24,660 bases of DNA from CALBPI01 sp045110335 (GCA_045110335.1 JBGCGB010000003.1:1-24660); one strand, 5' to 3'. Shown: positions 9,015 to 16,971, counted from the stretch's first letter. Numbers and translations are program-made. The notes: a model not told the origin generated them from the sequence alone.

Positions 9015-9842
9015 TCATTCCTTGGTGTGATCGATGATATGAAGATCACGCTGTGGGAACGGTATGCCGATGTTTGCAGCATCCAGTGCTTTCTTGACAC
9101 GCTCGTTCAGCTCATGCGATGCAGGCGCATACTTATCGGATGGTACCCACGGCCTAACGGCCAAATTCACCGAGCTATCGCCGAGCTCCGCCACAGTTAC
9201 CTGAGGCGCTGGATCATCAACAACATACTCACTGTCCTTAACCGCAGCCAGAATCACTTTGCGCGCCTGATCAATATCAGCGTCATAAGCGATACCAACG
9301 ATGCACTCCATTCTCCGAAGCTTGGCTTCGGTGTAGTTGGTAATCGTATTCGACATGACCTGACCATTCGGCACGATGATCTTGGTTTGATCGGGCAATC
9401 GCAAGACCGTGGTAAAGATATCAACTTCTTCAACAAAGCCCTCTGTGCCATCGCCACAAATCTCGATCAAATCACCGAGCTTGTAAGGACGGAAAATAAT
9501 CATCAATACGCCAGCGGCGAAGTTCGCCAACGAGCCCTGTAGCGCCAAACCGACCGCCAAACCAGCAGCACCAATGACCGCTACCAGCGACGCAGTTTGA
9601 ATACCGAGCTTACTAATCGTCGCGATTACGACGAAAGTCATGATTAATGCATAGACGATGTTACAAATAAATTTGCGCAACATGTCGTCGACGCCGCTAC
9701 GCTTCATCAGCGACCTGGCAATGCCGGTTAGACCTTTGGCGATCCAACGGCCTATGACGAATATCGCAAGCGCTTGAAGACCAAGCAATCCGTACTCGAG
9801 CGCGCCCTCTTTGATCGCTGGCAACCATTCTTCCCAATTCAT
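9015..9842 (-). CDS. mscS: Small-conductance mechanosensitive channel, MscS family
   Basis: A 275-residue inner-membrane channel that releases solutes when the membrane is stretched by osmotic downshock. Three membrane segments are visible at about 18-38, 58-76 and 82-115. The last is the Gly/Ala-rich pore helix (VIGAAGLAVGLALQGSLANF at 89-108), directly followed by the FRPYKLGDLIEI signature of the family. The rest is the cytoplasmic beta and alpha/beta vestibule, with VPNGQVMSNTITNY as a typical segment. The length is close to E. coli MscS (286), with no added domains. AGGGG ends 7 bases before the ATG. A strong terminator follows it, so the gene is probably transcribed alone. Confidence 0.95.
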   Translation of the reverse strand: MNWEEWLPAIKEGALEYGLLGLQALAIFVIGRWIAKGLTGIARSLMKRSGVDDMLRKFICNIVYALIMTFVVIATISKLGIQTASLVAVIGAAGLAVGLALQGSLANFAAGVLMIIFRPYKLGDLIEICGDGTEGFVEEVDIFTTVLRLPDQTKIIVPNGQVMSNTITNYTEAKLRRMECIVGIAYDADIDQARKVILAAVKDSEYVVDDPAPQVTVAELGDSSVNLAVRPWVPSDKYAPASHELNERVKKALDAANIGIPFPQRDLHIIDHTKE

Positions 9843-10034
9843 ACTTTATCCCCTAAACCAGAATCTATAATTGTTAGTCGTCATTATCGTAACTTACATC
9901 GCTTCCGGAACGACTCAAGTTGACGGTTCTTTTCAATTCGGCGTCGCCGCGAACCCACCTTCCCGATAGGAAAGAGAGGAACAGACGTTCGGAAAAGGCC
10001 GTAACGCCTTGTGTGGTGCGACTTCACCAATAAA
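9843..10034. other. Intergenic region upstream of the MscS gene
   Basis: No gene seen. On the minus strand TTACGA and TATAGA, 17 bases apart and about 35-60 bases before the ATG, could be a weak -35/-10 pair for the channel gene. A small inverted repeat, AAGGC/GCCTT at 9995-10010, lies at the far end and may be part of the terminator array of the lipoprotein gene. Confidence 0.35.
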
Positions 10035-10066
10035 CAAGGCCTCGTACGTTGCCGCACGAGGCCTTG
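10035..10066 (-). terminator. Probable terminator of the repeat lipoprotein gene
   Basis: A perfect 11-bp stem (CAAGGCCTCGT with ACGAGGCCTTG) and a 10-base loop. On the minus strand it is followed by TTTATT, a modest T-run. It sits past the lipoprotein stop, after the hairpin at 10078-10112. Confidence 0.6.
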
Positions 10067-10077
10067 CTAACTGAAGA

Positions 10078-10112
10078 GACCGCGCATTGACTATAGCGGA
10101 GTATGCGCGGTC
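10078..10112 (-). repeat. Second hairpin directly after the lipoprotein gene
   Basis: A perfect 10-bp inverted repeat, GACCGCGCAT and ATGCGCGGTC, with a 15-base loop, begins 8 bases after the lipoprotein stop codon. On the minus strand only TCTC follows, so it is not a classic terminator. It may protect the 3' end or work in tandem with the hairpin at 10035-10066. Confidence 0.5.
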
Positions 10113-10120
10113 GACTCCCC

Positions 10121-11263
10121 TCAGATGCTGAGACCCAATGAACGAATGACTTCCATTGAGATGTAGTTGCTACCTGCTGGCAGGTTCTTCGCTACCGCGT
10201 AAGAACGCGCTGCTGACAACGTCTGCGGACCAATGATGCCGTCAACGCCGCCTTTGTAGTAGCCCGCTTTTTCCAAAGCGCGCTGCAACGCAGCAACATT
10301 TGACTGAGTCATATTGACTTCACACATGACCTGATTCCATTCCATCACCTCGTCCGTGACTTTGACTGAACGGGTAACCGTGTCATAAGTCGCCGGTATA
10401 GCGATCCGCTTCTCAGAAGCAGGTGCCGCAATACGAGTGACTTTGACGGTGTCGTACTCAGCCGGAATCGTTACTTCACGAGTCGTCGCTGGCGTCTTGA
10501 CGACGCGTCGCGTGATCGTGTCGTAAACAGCCGGTGTCGTTTTGCTTTCCGTGCGAGCCGGTGAAACCAATACGGTCTTGCTCACTGTTTTATAAGACGC
10601 TGGCACTTCTACCAAACACATGATCTCGCCGGTATTGTTAGTCGCTTGCGAAAGCACGTTACCCGCTTGTCCTGCCGCCGGACCTTTTTTCCAGACCGTG
10701 TGTGCCGCTTTATCTAGCACTCTTTCGGTTTTCGTTTCATAACGAGCGGGCACTTCAACAAGCTCTGTCGTTTCAGGTCTTACCATGACACGCTCGGTAA
10801 CGTTCTCGTAGACTGCCGGCACGATTTCCAGACGCGTTGATGCTTGCTTGACCAATACACGTTCACTGCCACTCTCGTAACGAGCTGGAATAATCTCGAT
10901 TCGCTCTGACGCTTCACGTGTCAAAACAGTTTCGGATTCAGTCTTGTAGTTAGCCGGAATCAATACGCGTGCATAGCACTCGCCTGGCTTCGGGTTAGGC
11001 GGAAACAAGCTTGCGTCCATGTTACCCGTTGAACTCGTTGTCGTGGTGCTTGAGACCATCGCGTTAGAACGCGCCAGTGCTGCTTCACGTTCGGCAAGTT
11101 CTCGTTCCAGTTGGCTAACTTTACGTTGTGTTTCTTTGTATTCAGACAATGAAACAGTATCGCTCGCCGCTGTCTGGTTTTCGTTAGCATCAACACTCGC
11201 ACAGCCTGCGCTCAATGCGGCGCTGACTGCTAGAGACAATGATAATAGTGTTTTTTTATTCAT
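10121..11263 (-). CDS. Peptidoglycan-binding lipoprotein with 23-residue repeats
   Basis: A 380-residue predicted lipoprotein. The signal peptide ends in the lipobox LSAG with lipidated Cys21. Residues 40-68 look coiled-coil, then comes a Ser/Thr-rich linker. Eight repeats of the form (I/V)PAxY(E/D/K)T-----V follow, whose Pro residues fall at 103, 126, 149, 172 and at 221, 244, 267, 290: two blocks of four with an exact 23-residue period. A spacer of about 25 residues rich in Gly, Ala and Asn separates them. GEC at 94-96 and GEIMC at 212-216 precede the blocks, and VMC at 312-314 follows the second. About 318-375 is a peptidoglycan-binding_1 domain (VAALQRALEKAGYY, GVDGIIGPQTL). It probably links the outer membrane to the wall. 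I chose the ATG at 11263 because GAGGAG at 11271-11276 is 7 bases away. The function of the repeats is unknown to me. Confidence 0.85.
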   Translation of the reverse strand: MNKKTLLSLSLAVSAALSAGCASVDANENQTAASDTVSLSEYKETQRKVSQLERELAEREAALARSNAMVSSTTTTSSTGNMDASLFPPNPKPGECYARVLIPANYKTESETVLTREASERIEIIPARYESGSERVLVKQASTRLEIVPAVYENVTERVMVRPETTELVEVPARYETKTERVLDKAAHTVWKKGPAAGQAGNVLSQATNNTGEIMCLVEVPASYKTVSKTVLVSPARTESKTTPAVYDTITRRVVKTPATTREVTIPAEYDTVKVTRIAAPASEKRIAIPATYDTVTRSVKVTDEVMEWNQVMCEVNMTQSNVAALQRALEKAGYYKGGVDGIIGPQTLSAARSYAVAKNLPAGSNYISMEVIRSLGLSI

Positions 11264-11397
11264 CCCCAATCTCCTCTCCGTTAGTACGGTTCCAATGAGA
11301 GCGAGACTTTAGCAGAGCCAGCCATTCGTGGCACATAGCTGCCACAGTGTTTAACAATTGTTTAATGGTTGATTTTCTTGAGAAAAGCCCTTTAGGT
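11264..11397. promoter_or_regulatory. Leader region of the lipoprotein gene with two inverted repeats
   Basis: No gene seen. It contains the palindrome AACAATTGTT at 11353-11362 and a 6-bp hairpin, GTGGCA/TGCCAC, at 11328-11345. Both could be operator-like or could lie in the 3' region of the hybrid kinase transcript. Neither has a T-run on the minus strand, so no clear terminator separates the kinase operon from the lipoprotein gene. Confidence 0.35.
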
Positions 11398-12954
11398 TTA
11401 AGTCTTACTCAATTGAGATTTAATTTCGCTAAGCAAATCAGCCATTTGTATCGGCTTCCTCAAATAGGCTGTAAACGCTGCCTGATCGAAATACCGGCCA
11501 TCAGAAGCCGTCAATGCAACGATTGGCCGTTCGAATCCCGCCTTACGCAGCCGGTTCGTTGCATCTGCGCCGTTGAGTCGCGGCGTATTGATATCCATGA
11601 GAATCAAGTCCGGTTGATACGCCAACGCTTTTTCAACCGCTTCAAGTCCGTCCCTTGCCAACATCAAGCCGTAACCGGCCTGATGCATGTAGTACTCAGC
11701 CAGCGCAAGCATGTCTTCATCGTCGTCACACAACAAGATAATGCAGGGCTCGGTCGCATGGTGCTCTTCCGGCAGCTGCGGAAGCAAAGGGGCTGCAGCA
11801 CGCTCTTCATTGAAGCCGCTGACGGGCAGTTCTACAACGAGGCGACAGCCTGACCGAGCCGCTTCATCCACCCGAATACTGCCACGCATCAAGCCCGCCA
11901 ATTTCAAACTAATCGCCAAGCCCAAGCCCGCCCCTTTGACATGACCAACCGATGATTGACCGCGTTCAAAAGGTTGAAACATCCGCTCCCTATCGTCTGC
12001 CGGAATACCGGGACCCGTGTCTTCAACAATCGCGTACAAGACGTCATCTCGCCAATCAACATCCAGCGAGACCGCTCCGGTCTCGGTGTACTTAATCGCA
12101 TTGCCCAGCAGATTGATCAGGATTTGCCGAATGCCGGTATCGTCCGCATGCATGCCGTCCGGCACCCCTTCGGCGAGCCGTGCTTCGAATGCCAGGCCCT
12201 TTTCGGCGGCCAAGGGCGCCATGATTGCCGCGAGATCTTCAATCAGTCGGTACAACGAGAAAGGCCGCGCCTCAATAGCGACCTGACCTGCATCTATCCG
12301 TGCATCATCGAGCACGGTATCGACCAACATCGACAGGTGCCGTGACGCTCGGGAAATTGCCTCATTGCTTCTACGAACCAACTGGGCATCCGCATCCTCA
12401 GCGAGAGCCAGATCTGCATAGTTAATAATAGAGGCCAGCGGCGTGCGGAACTCATGCGACATCATTGCGATAAATCGCGTTTTGTTTTCGGTGTTCTTTT
12501 CTGCTTCCCGACGTCGATGATCCAACTCGGCCTTTGCTTCAACCAATTCACCAATCACATTGCGAAGCCGGATTATCAGCTTTTCCTGATTGGCGTGCAT
12601 TAGTCGCACTTCGTTTGCCGTCTGCTGCCGATGCTGTAGGAGATCATGGTCACGCGAGACATCGAGGAAAGTTACAAAAAAACGGTCTTCATCAGGCAAC
12701 ACATGAACTTCGAAGTGGTCATCGCCAACGCCAACATAGGGCAATACAACTGCGCCACCGGACAATTGACCTACCAAAACCGGCGCCACATCCTCAACCA
12801 GATCTCCCGGTCGAACAGACATCAATGCGGCGTAACGATGTTCCCCAAAAACACGAAGCACGCGATCATCACGACCAATCTCAATACAAACGGGTGCGTG
12901 CCACTCAAAAAAGCGACGCTGCAAATAGCTGACGACCTGATCCGGTAGCGACAT
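11398..12954 (-). CDS. Soluble hybrid histidine kinase with receiver domain
   Basis: A 518-residue cytoplasmic hybrid kinase with no membrane segment. About 15-105 looks like a PAS-type sensor fold, and 105-158 a signalling coiled coil. HisKA holds the phosphorylated His167 in MMSHEFRTPL. The ATPase domain shows the N box (NLLGNAIKYT, from 281), DTGPGIP at 312-318, an F box and GAGLGLAI at 341-348. The C-terminal receiver (about 404-515) has an acidic pocket at 410-413, phosphoacceptor Asp454 in ILMDINTP and Lys500. Such kinases pass phosphate His to Asp and then to an Hpt protein, and an Hpt gene opens this same operon. I chose the ATG at 12954, which overlaps the GTPase stop (TGATG), over the TTG three bases upstream. 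With no input from outside the cell, its signal may come from the GTPase complex; this is inference. Confidence 0.93.
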   Translation of the reverse strand: MSLPDQVVSYLQRRFFEWHAPVCIEIGRDDRVLRVFGEHRYAALMSVRPGDLVEDVAPVLVGQLSGGAVVLPYVGVGDDHFEVHVLPDEDRFFVTFLDVSRDHDLLQHRQQTANEVRLMHANQEKLIIRLRNVIGELVEAKAELDHRRREAEKNTENKTRFIAMMSHEFRTPLASIINYADLALAEDADAQLVRRSNEAISRASRHLSMLVDTVLDDARIDAGQVAIEARPFSLYRLIEDLAAIMAPLAAEKGLAFEARLAEGVPDGMHADDTGIRQILINLLGNAIKYTETGAVSLDVDWRDDVLYAIVEDTGPGIPADDRERMFQPFERGQSSVGHVKGAGLGLAISLKLAGLMRGSIRVDEAARSGCRLVVELPVSGFNEERAAAPLLPQLPEEHHATEPCIILLCDDDEDMLALAEYYMHQAGYGLMLARDGLEAVEKALAYQPDLILMDINTPRLNGADATNRLRKAGFERPIVALTASDGRYFDQAAFTAYLRKPIQMADLLSEIKSQLSKT

Positions 12955-13475
12955 CAAACTAGGTCCGGAAATTCTCTTGCGATTACCTGCTGGGCGAGTC
13001 GCTGGATGGCACGCTCAACTTCATCACCTGTCTTTGCACTGGTAAGAAAGACGTTATCACCGCTCGAGCCAATATCGGCCCAGTCCGATTCAGTCACTTC
13101 CCACTGATTCGTCAAATCTGATTTGTTGACCAGAAAAACGAAAGGCACCTCCCCTAGACCTTGTTGTGCTTGCGCCAACAGCTGACGAGCAGCTTTCAAC
13201 GTATCGCGCCGGGTGCCATCGCAGACCAGGATGTAGCCGGCTGCGCCACGCAAATAGGAAAACTCAACCGTCTTCAGTTTATCGGTGCCGGCAACATCCC
13301 AGATGACCAACTTCAGGTCAATCTCACCAACCGTCATCACTTTGGTATCAATTTTTACACCAATGGTTGTCAGGTACTTTTCCGAAAAAACGGCATGTAC
13401 GAATCGCGAAACCGTGCTCGTTTTTCCGACGGCGAAATCACCGAGTACGCAAATTTTCGCTGTGTAGCGACTCAC
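12954..13475 (-). CDS. Ras/Rab-like small GTPase
   Basis: A 173-residue single-domain GTPase of the Ras superfamily. All guanine-binding motifs are visible: G1 GDFAVGKT at 12-19, switch I threonines at 36-37 (YLTTIGVK), G3 WDVAG at 59-63, G4 NKSD at 117-120 and G5 TSAK at 145-148. The catalytic Gln of Ras (after DxxG) is Thr64 here, and the Ras Gly12 position is Phe14. Both suggest slow unaided hydrolysis and need for a partner. There is no C-terminal Cys, so it is not prenylated. The start is GTG at 13475, overlapping the TGA of the OmpA-like gene (GTGA). The open frame extends 22 codons further upstream, but those overlap the previous gene. The upstream gene encodes a Roadblock-like domain, the usual partner of bacterial Ras-like GTPases such as MglA. 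Confidence 0.93.
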   Translation of the reverse strand: MSRYTAKICVLGDFAVGKTSTVSRFVHAVFSEKYLTTIGVKIDTKVMTVGEIDLKLVIWDVAGTDKLKTVEFSYLRGAAGYILVCDGTRRDTLKAARQLLAQAQQGLGEVPFVFLVNKSDLTNQWEVTESDWADIGSSGDNVFLTSAKTGDEVERAIQRLAQQVIAREFPDLV

Positions 13476-15202
13476 TCGGTCACAACCGATAGACGGATAA
13501 TCACCTTTCGAAACTCGGAACCAAAAGCGCCTTGTGCCCATCGTGGTGGCAGCGTTTCAAACGTCACATCAGCAGAAGAAACGACTAGCCCAAGCTCACG
13601 CACAATAAAGGACGCCCGACTGGCCGATAGGATCGTGTTCTCACTTTCCGATCCAACGCCATCAGCCCAGCCCTCAACCTCGATGCGAATAGGCAGACTC
13701 AACTGACGTGCTCGCTCGACTAGGCCTGCCAATTTTTCGGTATAAGTCGAAAAACCGGTTCGATCAGCCAGCTTAAGTCCATCATCGAAAAACCAGGTTG
13801 TTTCAGCGAATCGGTTGAGCTCGGCATCAAACAAGGCCTGATCCGTTGGTGGTGGCGGAATCTTCATCGGTGCTGCATCCGAAATAACGACACCAGACGT
13901 GTCAACTTCCACGCCCATCGAACCGGTTTGACGCAACAAAGTTACGTTCGCATGCCATGTTGTCGGTGCCTCACCCACTAACACCAATGCGCCATCGACC
14001 CAGTTCGCAGAGACAGACGCGGGAAGCGAAAGCTTTGACAACACCCGTTGCTGGATGATTTCCGGATCTAAAGACTGGTAAGGCCGTAGCAAACTCTGCC
14101 AGTTTTGCACCGGCAGAGCTGACGCGGCGATGAGCGCGTCTTCGGTCGGCGCCAATGGATCACGCAGCCCATAAAGCACATGCGTCCCACTCTCATAGTC
14201 CACGCGATCTAGATAAATGCCAGGCACATTTGAGAACGCATCGACAACGGCGTGATGGTGTCGATTTTGGTCCCAAGCCTTGTACGCAAACCAACCCGCG
14301 GCCAGTAAACCTAACAAGAGCAACCACAAAAGCGGGCGCTTGAATAACGTCGGTTGTTTCGCCTCATTGCTGCGCGCCTGAAACCCTAAACACTCTGCGA
14401 GTCTAAGCTCAATACCGGAAAGCGCACTGGTATCTCCGTTGAAGTTTGTTAGGTCAGGCTCGAACTCGCCATGGATTCGCTCCAAGAGTCGGCTAAGCTC
14501 AGCGCGCAGGGAGCGAGGCGGTACGCCACGAATAACGCAGACCAGAAGCGCTTTTGGTCCATGAACCCCCCAAAGCGCAAATTCACCCATATCGGCGACT
14601 TCCAATCGACCTGGACTGTCCGGCGAAAATGAATCTTTTACAAAATCCTGGATCGCTGTGAACATTGCCGAGACCGCATCGTTGTCGCCGACCTGCGCTT
14701 CCTCATGATGAACATGTGCGATCAGCAAGCCGTTATCGCGGCTGATCAGATAGCCCTGCTCAACCCGATACTCCAACGTCTTTTGCAACACATACTGCGC
14801 GAACGGAACGCCCGCTCTAGAGGCCTGAAACCGCCAACGCAAGTACTTCAGCGAAAGCCCTTGCTCCATCGTTTGGTTGATTTGTTGAGTGTAGGCTTTA
14901 AGGGTCTCCGAGATCGATCGTCGAATAGCCGGCCCCATGACCGGATACAGTGCGTCGGCATAGGACTCTGGCGAATCTCTTAAACCAGCCTTGACGCATT
15001 CATCAACCGGCGGACGCAAGCGACGAACTAGCGCTGCGCCGTCCGCATGACTTTGACGTATGGCTTCTGGCAGCACTGCGGAGACGTCGACCGCACGAAC
15101 ATCCGGCTCGCTGATTCGTCGATCGAGTGCTGCGAGTTTTTCCTGTTCGCGACCAAACAGTAACCCGCGTATTTCTTCGAGATTGGTCATCTCAGCAGTC
15201 AC
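13472..15202 (-). CDS. One-pass membrane protein: Roadblock-like cytoplasmic part, OmpA-like periplasmic part
   Basis: A 576-residue protein with one membrane helix at about 290-306. N-terminal to it is a motif IRGLLFG at 11-17 followed by a short helix, then an alpha-helical stretch. A segment at about 142-270 has the look of a Roadblock/LC7 fold (NGLLIAHVH, VSAMFTAIQDF, ALWGVHGPKALLVCVIRG, LRAELSRLLERIH). Beyond the helix, about 320-445 may contain a BON-like alpha/beta region. The end (about 465-576) is OmpA-like: IEVEGWADGVGSES then ENTILSASRASFIV, matching the NxxLSxxRAxxV peptidoglycan-binding signature. Trp-Ala replaces the common His-Thr in the GHTD motif. The GTG start at 15202 has AGGCGG 8 bases upstream; ATG at 15190 is an alternative. 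OmpA-like is well supported, Roadblock-like is by pattern only. It would connect peptidoglycan to the cytoplasmic GTPase. Confidence 0.85.
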   Translation of the reverse strand: MTAEMTNLEEIRGLLFGREQEKLAALDRRISEPDVRAVDVSAVLPEAIRQSHADGAALVRRLRPPVDECVKAGLRDSPESYADALYPVMGPAIRRSISETLKAYTQQINQTMEQGLSLKYLRWRFQASRAGVPFAQYVLQKTLEYRVEQGYLISRDNGLLIAHVHHEEAQVGDNDAVSAMFTAIQDFVKDSFSPDSPGRLEVADMGEFALWGVHGPKALLVCVIRGVPPRSLRAELSRLLERIHGEFEPDLTNFNGDTSALSGIELRLAECLGFQARSNEAKQPTLFKRPLLWLLLLGLLAAGWFAYKAWDQNRHHHAVVDAFSNVPGIYLDRVDYESGTHVLYGLRDPLAPTEDALIAASALPVQNWQSLLRPYQSLDPEIIQQRVLSKLSLPASVSANWVDGALVLVGEAPTTWHANVTLLRQTGSMGVEVDTSGVVISDAAPMKIPPPPTDQALFDAELNRFAETTWFFDDGLKLADRTGFSTYTEKLAGLVERARQLSLPIRIEVEGWADGVGSESENTILSASRASFIVRELGLVVSSADVTFETLPPRWAQGAFGSEFRKVIIRLSVVTE

Positions 15203-15214
15203 GACATTAACCGC

Positions 15215-15763
15215 CTAGGCGTCTTGACCGTCATCGCCCAAATGATCCGCGAAACTTCTAAACATATCGGACAATTGCGATCGTAGGCCGTCATGCTTGG
15301 CATCGACCTGCGCCAGGTCTTCACCCAACGTCTTTAATGTCGCCTGCAGTTCCGAAAACTGTTGCGTCAAATCCGCTTCAATCGAACCGATGGTGCCCTG
15401 TAAATCTGTCTTAACCGCTTCTTGATGCTGCTCGGACTCCGTCAACCAGGTTTGAAGCTGCTTAGATAGCGCATCGATCTTGTCGTTAAACTGATCCGAG
15501 AACTTCGACTGGGACGCCTGCAAACCGCTAACGACTTTGTCGCTGCTCTTTTCAAGGCCCTTCAACTGTCGCGTGACGTCAGCAACTTGCTGAGCCATGC
15601 TCTCACCCTGCGCATTGATCGACTGACTGAGTTTGGCTTCGAGTTGTGCCAAACGCTCGTCATAACTCTTTAGTTGAACGCCAAAAAGTATTTGGCGAAT
15701 CTTGTCGATACTACCGTCAGTATCTTCGTGACCTTCAAGCACGTCTTTTTCTTCTGCACTCAC
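15215..15763 (-). CDS. Coiled-coil protein with IRxxLFG motif
   Basis: A 182-residue, highly charged protein predicted to be mostly coiled coil from about 33 to 175, with no signal peptide or membrane segment, so cytoplasmic. Near its start, residues 22-28 read IRQILFG and are followed by a charged helix (ERLAQLEAKL). The OmpA/Roadblock protein encoded next begins in the same way. This shared motif suggests that both bind the same partner. The start is GTG, immediately after the regulator stop; AAGGAG lies 8 bases before it. Twelve bases separate it from the next gene. I know no named family; tethering or scaffolding of the GTPase or phosphorelay parts is a guess. Confidence 0.8.
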   Translation of the reverse strand: MSAEEKDVLEGHEDTDGSIDKIRQILFGVQLKSYDERLAQLEAKLSQSINAQGESMAQQVADVTRQLKGLEKSSDKVVSGLQASQSKFSDQFNDKIDALSKQLQTWLTESEQHQEAVKTDLQGTIGSIEADLTQQFSELQATLKTLGEDLAQVDAKHDGLRSQLSDMFRSFADHLGDDGQDA

Positions 15764-16483
15764 TCAGCTGGCTCCTTCGGATGCGGTGGACTGTTCGACG
15801 GGTGACTCCAGACGATATCCATGTTGATAGATTGACGAAAGTTGCCAACCCGTTTCTTCGCCGAACCGGAGCTTCTTCCTTAAACGGCTAACATGCGTGT
15901 CGACAGTTCTTGTGGTGACCCTTTCATTTTCGATACCCCAGATCGACGCAAGAATGTGCGATCGGGACAATGCCTGATTGACATGCCGAAAGAAAAACAG
16001 CGTCAGTTCGAACTCGCGCTCAGTTAACGAAAGCGGCTCGCCGAATAGGCGGACCGAATTGTTATCAATGTCGAACTCATAAGGTTTGGAGGCCAATTTG
16101 ACGGCTTCAATTCGGCCACCATCAGCACGACGCCGAGCGGCCAATACACGAGCCACCAGTTCGCCCTGCCGCATGGGTTTAACCAGATAGTCATCAGCCC
16201 CGGCTTCAAGCGCCTTGACGATGTGCTGCTCATCACTTTTGACAGTAGCAACAATCACCGGTGTGTAGTCTCTCATTTCACGACGGAGACGCTTCACCAC
16301 CTCTATGCCGTTGATATCCGGCAACAACCAATCAATGATGTATAGATCGAAGCTATCACGCCTCAGCGCCCGTAAAAAACCGTCGCCCGTTTCGATACAG
16401 GTGACCCTATGCTCGGCTTGCTCAAGCCACAAACGCGTGAGCGCCGCCTGATCTGGATCATCTTCCAGCAATGCGATACGCAA
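15764..16483 (-). CDS. OmpR-family response regulator
   Basis: A 239-residue DNA-binding regulator. The receiver domain (about 1-115) has acidic residues at 8-9 (LLEDDP), phosphoacceptor Asp51 in YIIDWLLPD, and Lys102 in YLVKPM. The winged helix (about 125-225) shows LSLTEREFELTLFFF and TRTVDTHVSRLRKKL, the recognition helix region. The gene starts with TTG, the only start codon that fits the beginning of a receiver domain (RIALLEDD), preceded by GGAGAGGG. Between this gene and the Hpt gene lie 124 bases with a weak 6-bp hairpin at 16546-16563, so a second internal promoter is possible. OmpR-type regulators often bind tandem half-sites about one helix turn apart; such a pair occurs at 16972-16990. 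Confidence 0.93.
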   Translation of the reverse strand: MRIALLEDDPDQAALTRLWLEQAEHRVTCIETGDGFLRALRRDSFDLYIIDWLLPDINGIEVVKRLRREMRDYTPVIVATVKSDEQHIVKALEAGADDYLVKPMRQGELVARVLAARRRADGGRIEAVKLASKPYEFDIDNNSVRLFGEPLSLTEREFELTLFFFRHVNQALSRSHILASIWGIENERVTTRTVDTHVSRLRKKLRFGEETGWQLSSIYQHGYRLESPVEQSTASEGAS

Positions 16484-16607
16484 ATCCCTCTCCCAACACC
16501 AATCGACGCAGATGCGACATTCTTTGAGCCGCTACCCACCAGCAACAACGGCCTCGACCGTTGATGTGATTCATTCATAATACCGTGATTACGCGAGTTT
16601 TTTCAGC

Positions 16608-16901
16608 CTATGAGATAACTAGGCCTTTTAAATAGGTATCCAGCTGATCAACCATGTCACTAAGATCGCCGGTGTTTTTGTCTAGTGCCGCCTGTTCGAT
16701 GGCGCGCCCAAAGTCCGAAATAGGCTTCAGGCCATAGGCCTCACCAGACCCGAACATGTTGTGCCCGGTAACGCGAATACGCTCGAAATCGCAATCCGCG
16801 AGCGCTTCTTTCATCAAATGAACATCGCTGACGCGCCGTCCCAGGTAATGCGCCAGAAGCCGCTTGGCAAATGGATCCGCACTCTCCACTTTCTCCGACA
16901 T
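16608..16901 (-). CDS. Hpt phosphotransfer protein
   Basis: A 97-residue histidine phosphotransfer protein. RIRVTGHNMFGSGEAYGL (41-58) contains the phosphorylated His47 in the typical H-N-x-x-G-S-G setting. ISDFGRAIEQAA follows, as the next helix of the four-helix bundle. It would carry phosphate from the receiver of the hybrid kinase to the OmpR-family regulator, both in the same operon. The ATG at 16901 is preferred: a plausible promoter at 16935-16963 lies downstream of the longer TTG start (16955), which that promoter would exclude. The ribosome site is weak (CAGGTCG). Confidence 0.87.
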   Translation of the reverse strand: MSEKVESADPFAKRLLAHYLGRRVSDVHLMKEALADCDFERIRVTGHNMFGSGEAYGLKPISDFGRAIEQAALDKNTGDLSDMVDQLDTYLKGLVIS

Positions 16902-16934
16902 TAGGACGACCTGTTCTTTGATATTGAGCCACTG

Positions 16935-16963
16935 AGTGTAGGCGTGACAAAACAAAGCGACAA
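16935..16963 (-). promoter_or_regulatory. Candidate promoter of the phosphorelay-GTPase operon
   Basis: On the minus strand TTGTCG (16963-16958) and TACACT (16940-16935) are separated by exactly 17 bases, each matching four of six consensus bases. Transcription would begin near 16928, about 27 bases before the Hpt ATG. The tandem palindromes at 16972-16990 end 8 bases before its -35 element. Confidence 0.5.
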
Positions 16964-16971
16964 GACATCAA

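Noticed and set aside
9027..9542. A 171-codon plus frame opposite the MscS gene
   Set aside because: It lies wholly antisense to a well-supported channel gene, and its product has no motif.
10300..10960. Regular repeats that might be a CRISPR array
   Set aside because: The period is 69 bases of coding sequence with protein-level, not DNA-level, conservation. There are no spacers and no cas genes.
12954..13475. The small GTPase as MglA itself
   Set aside because: G3 reads WDVAG and not the TVPG-type motif of MglA, there is no separate MglB-like gene next to it, and the motifs look closer to Rab/Ras proteins.
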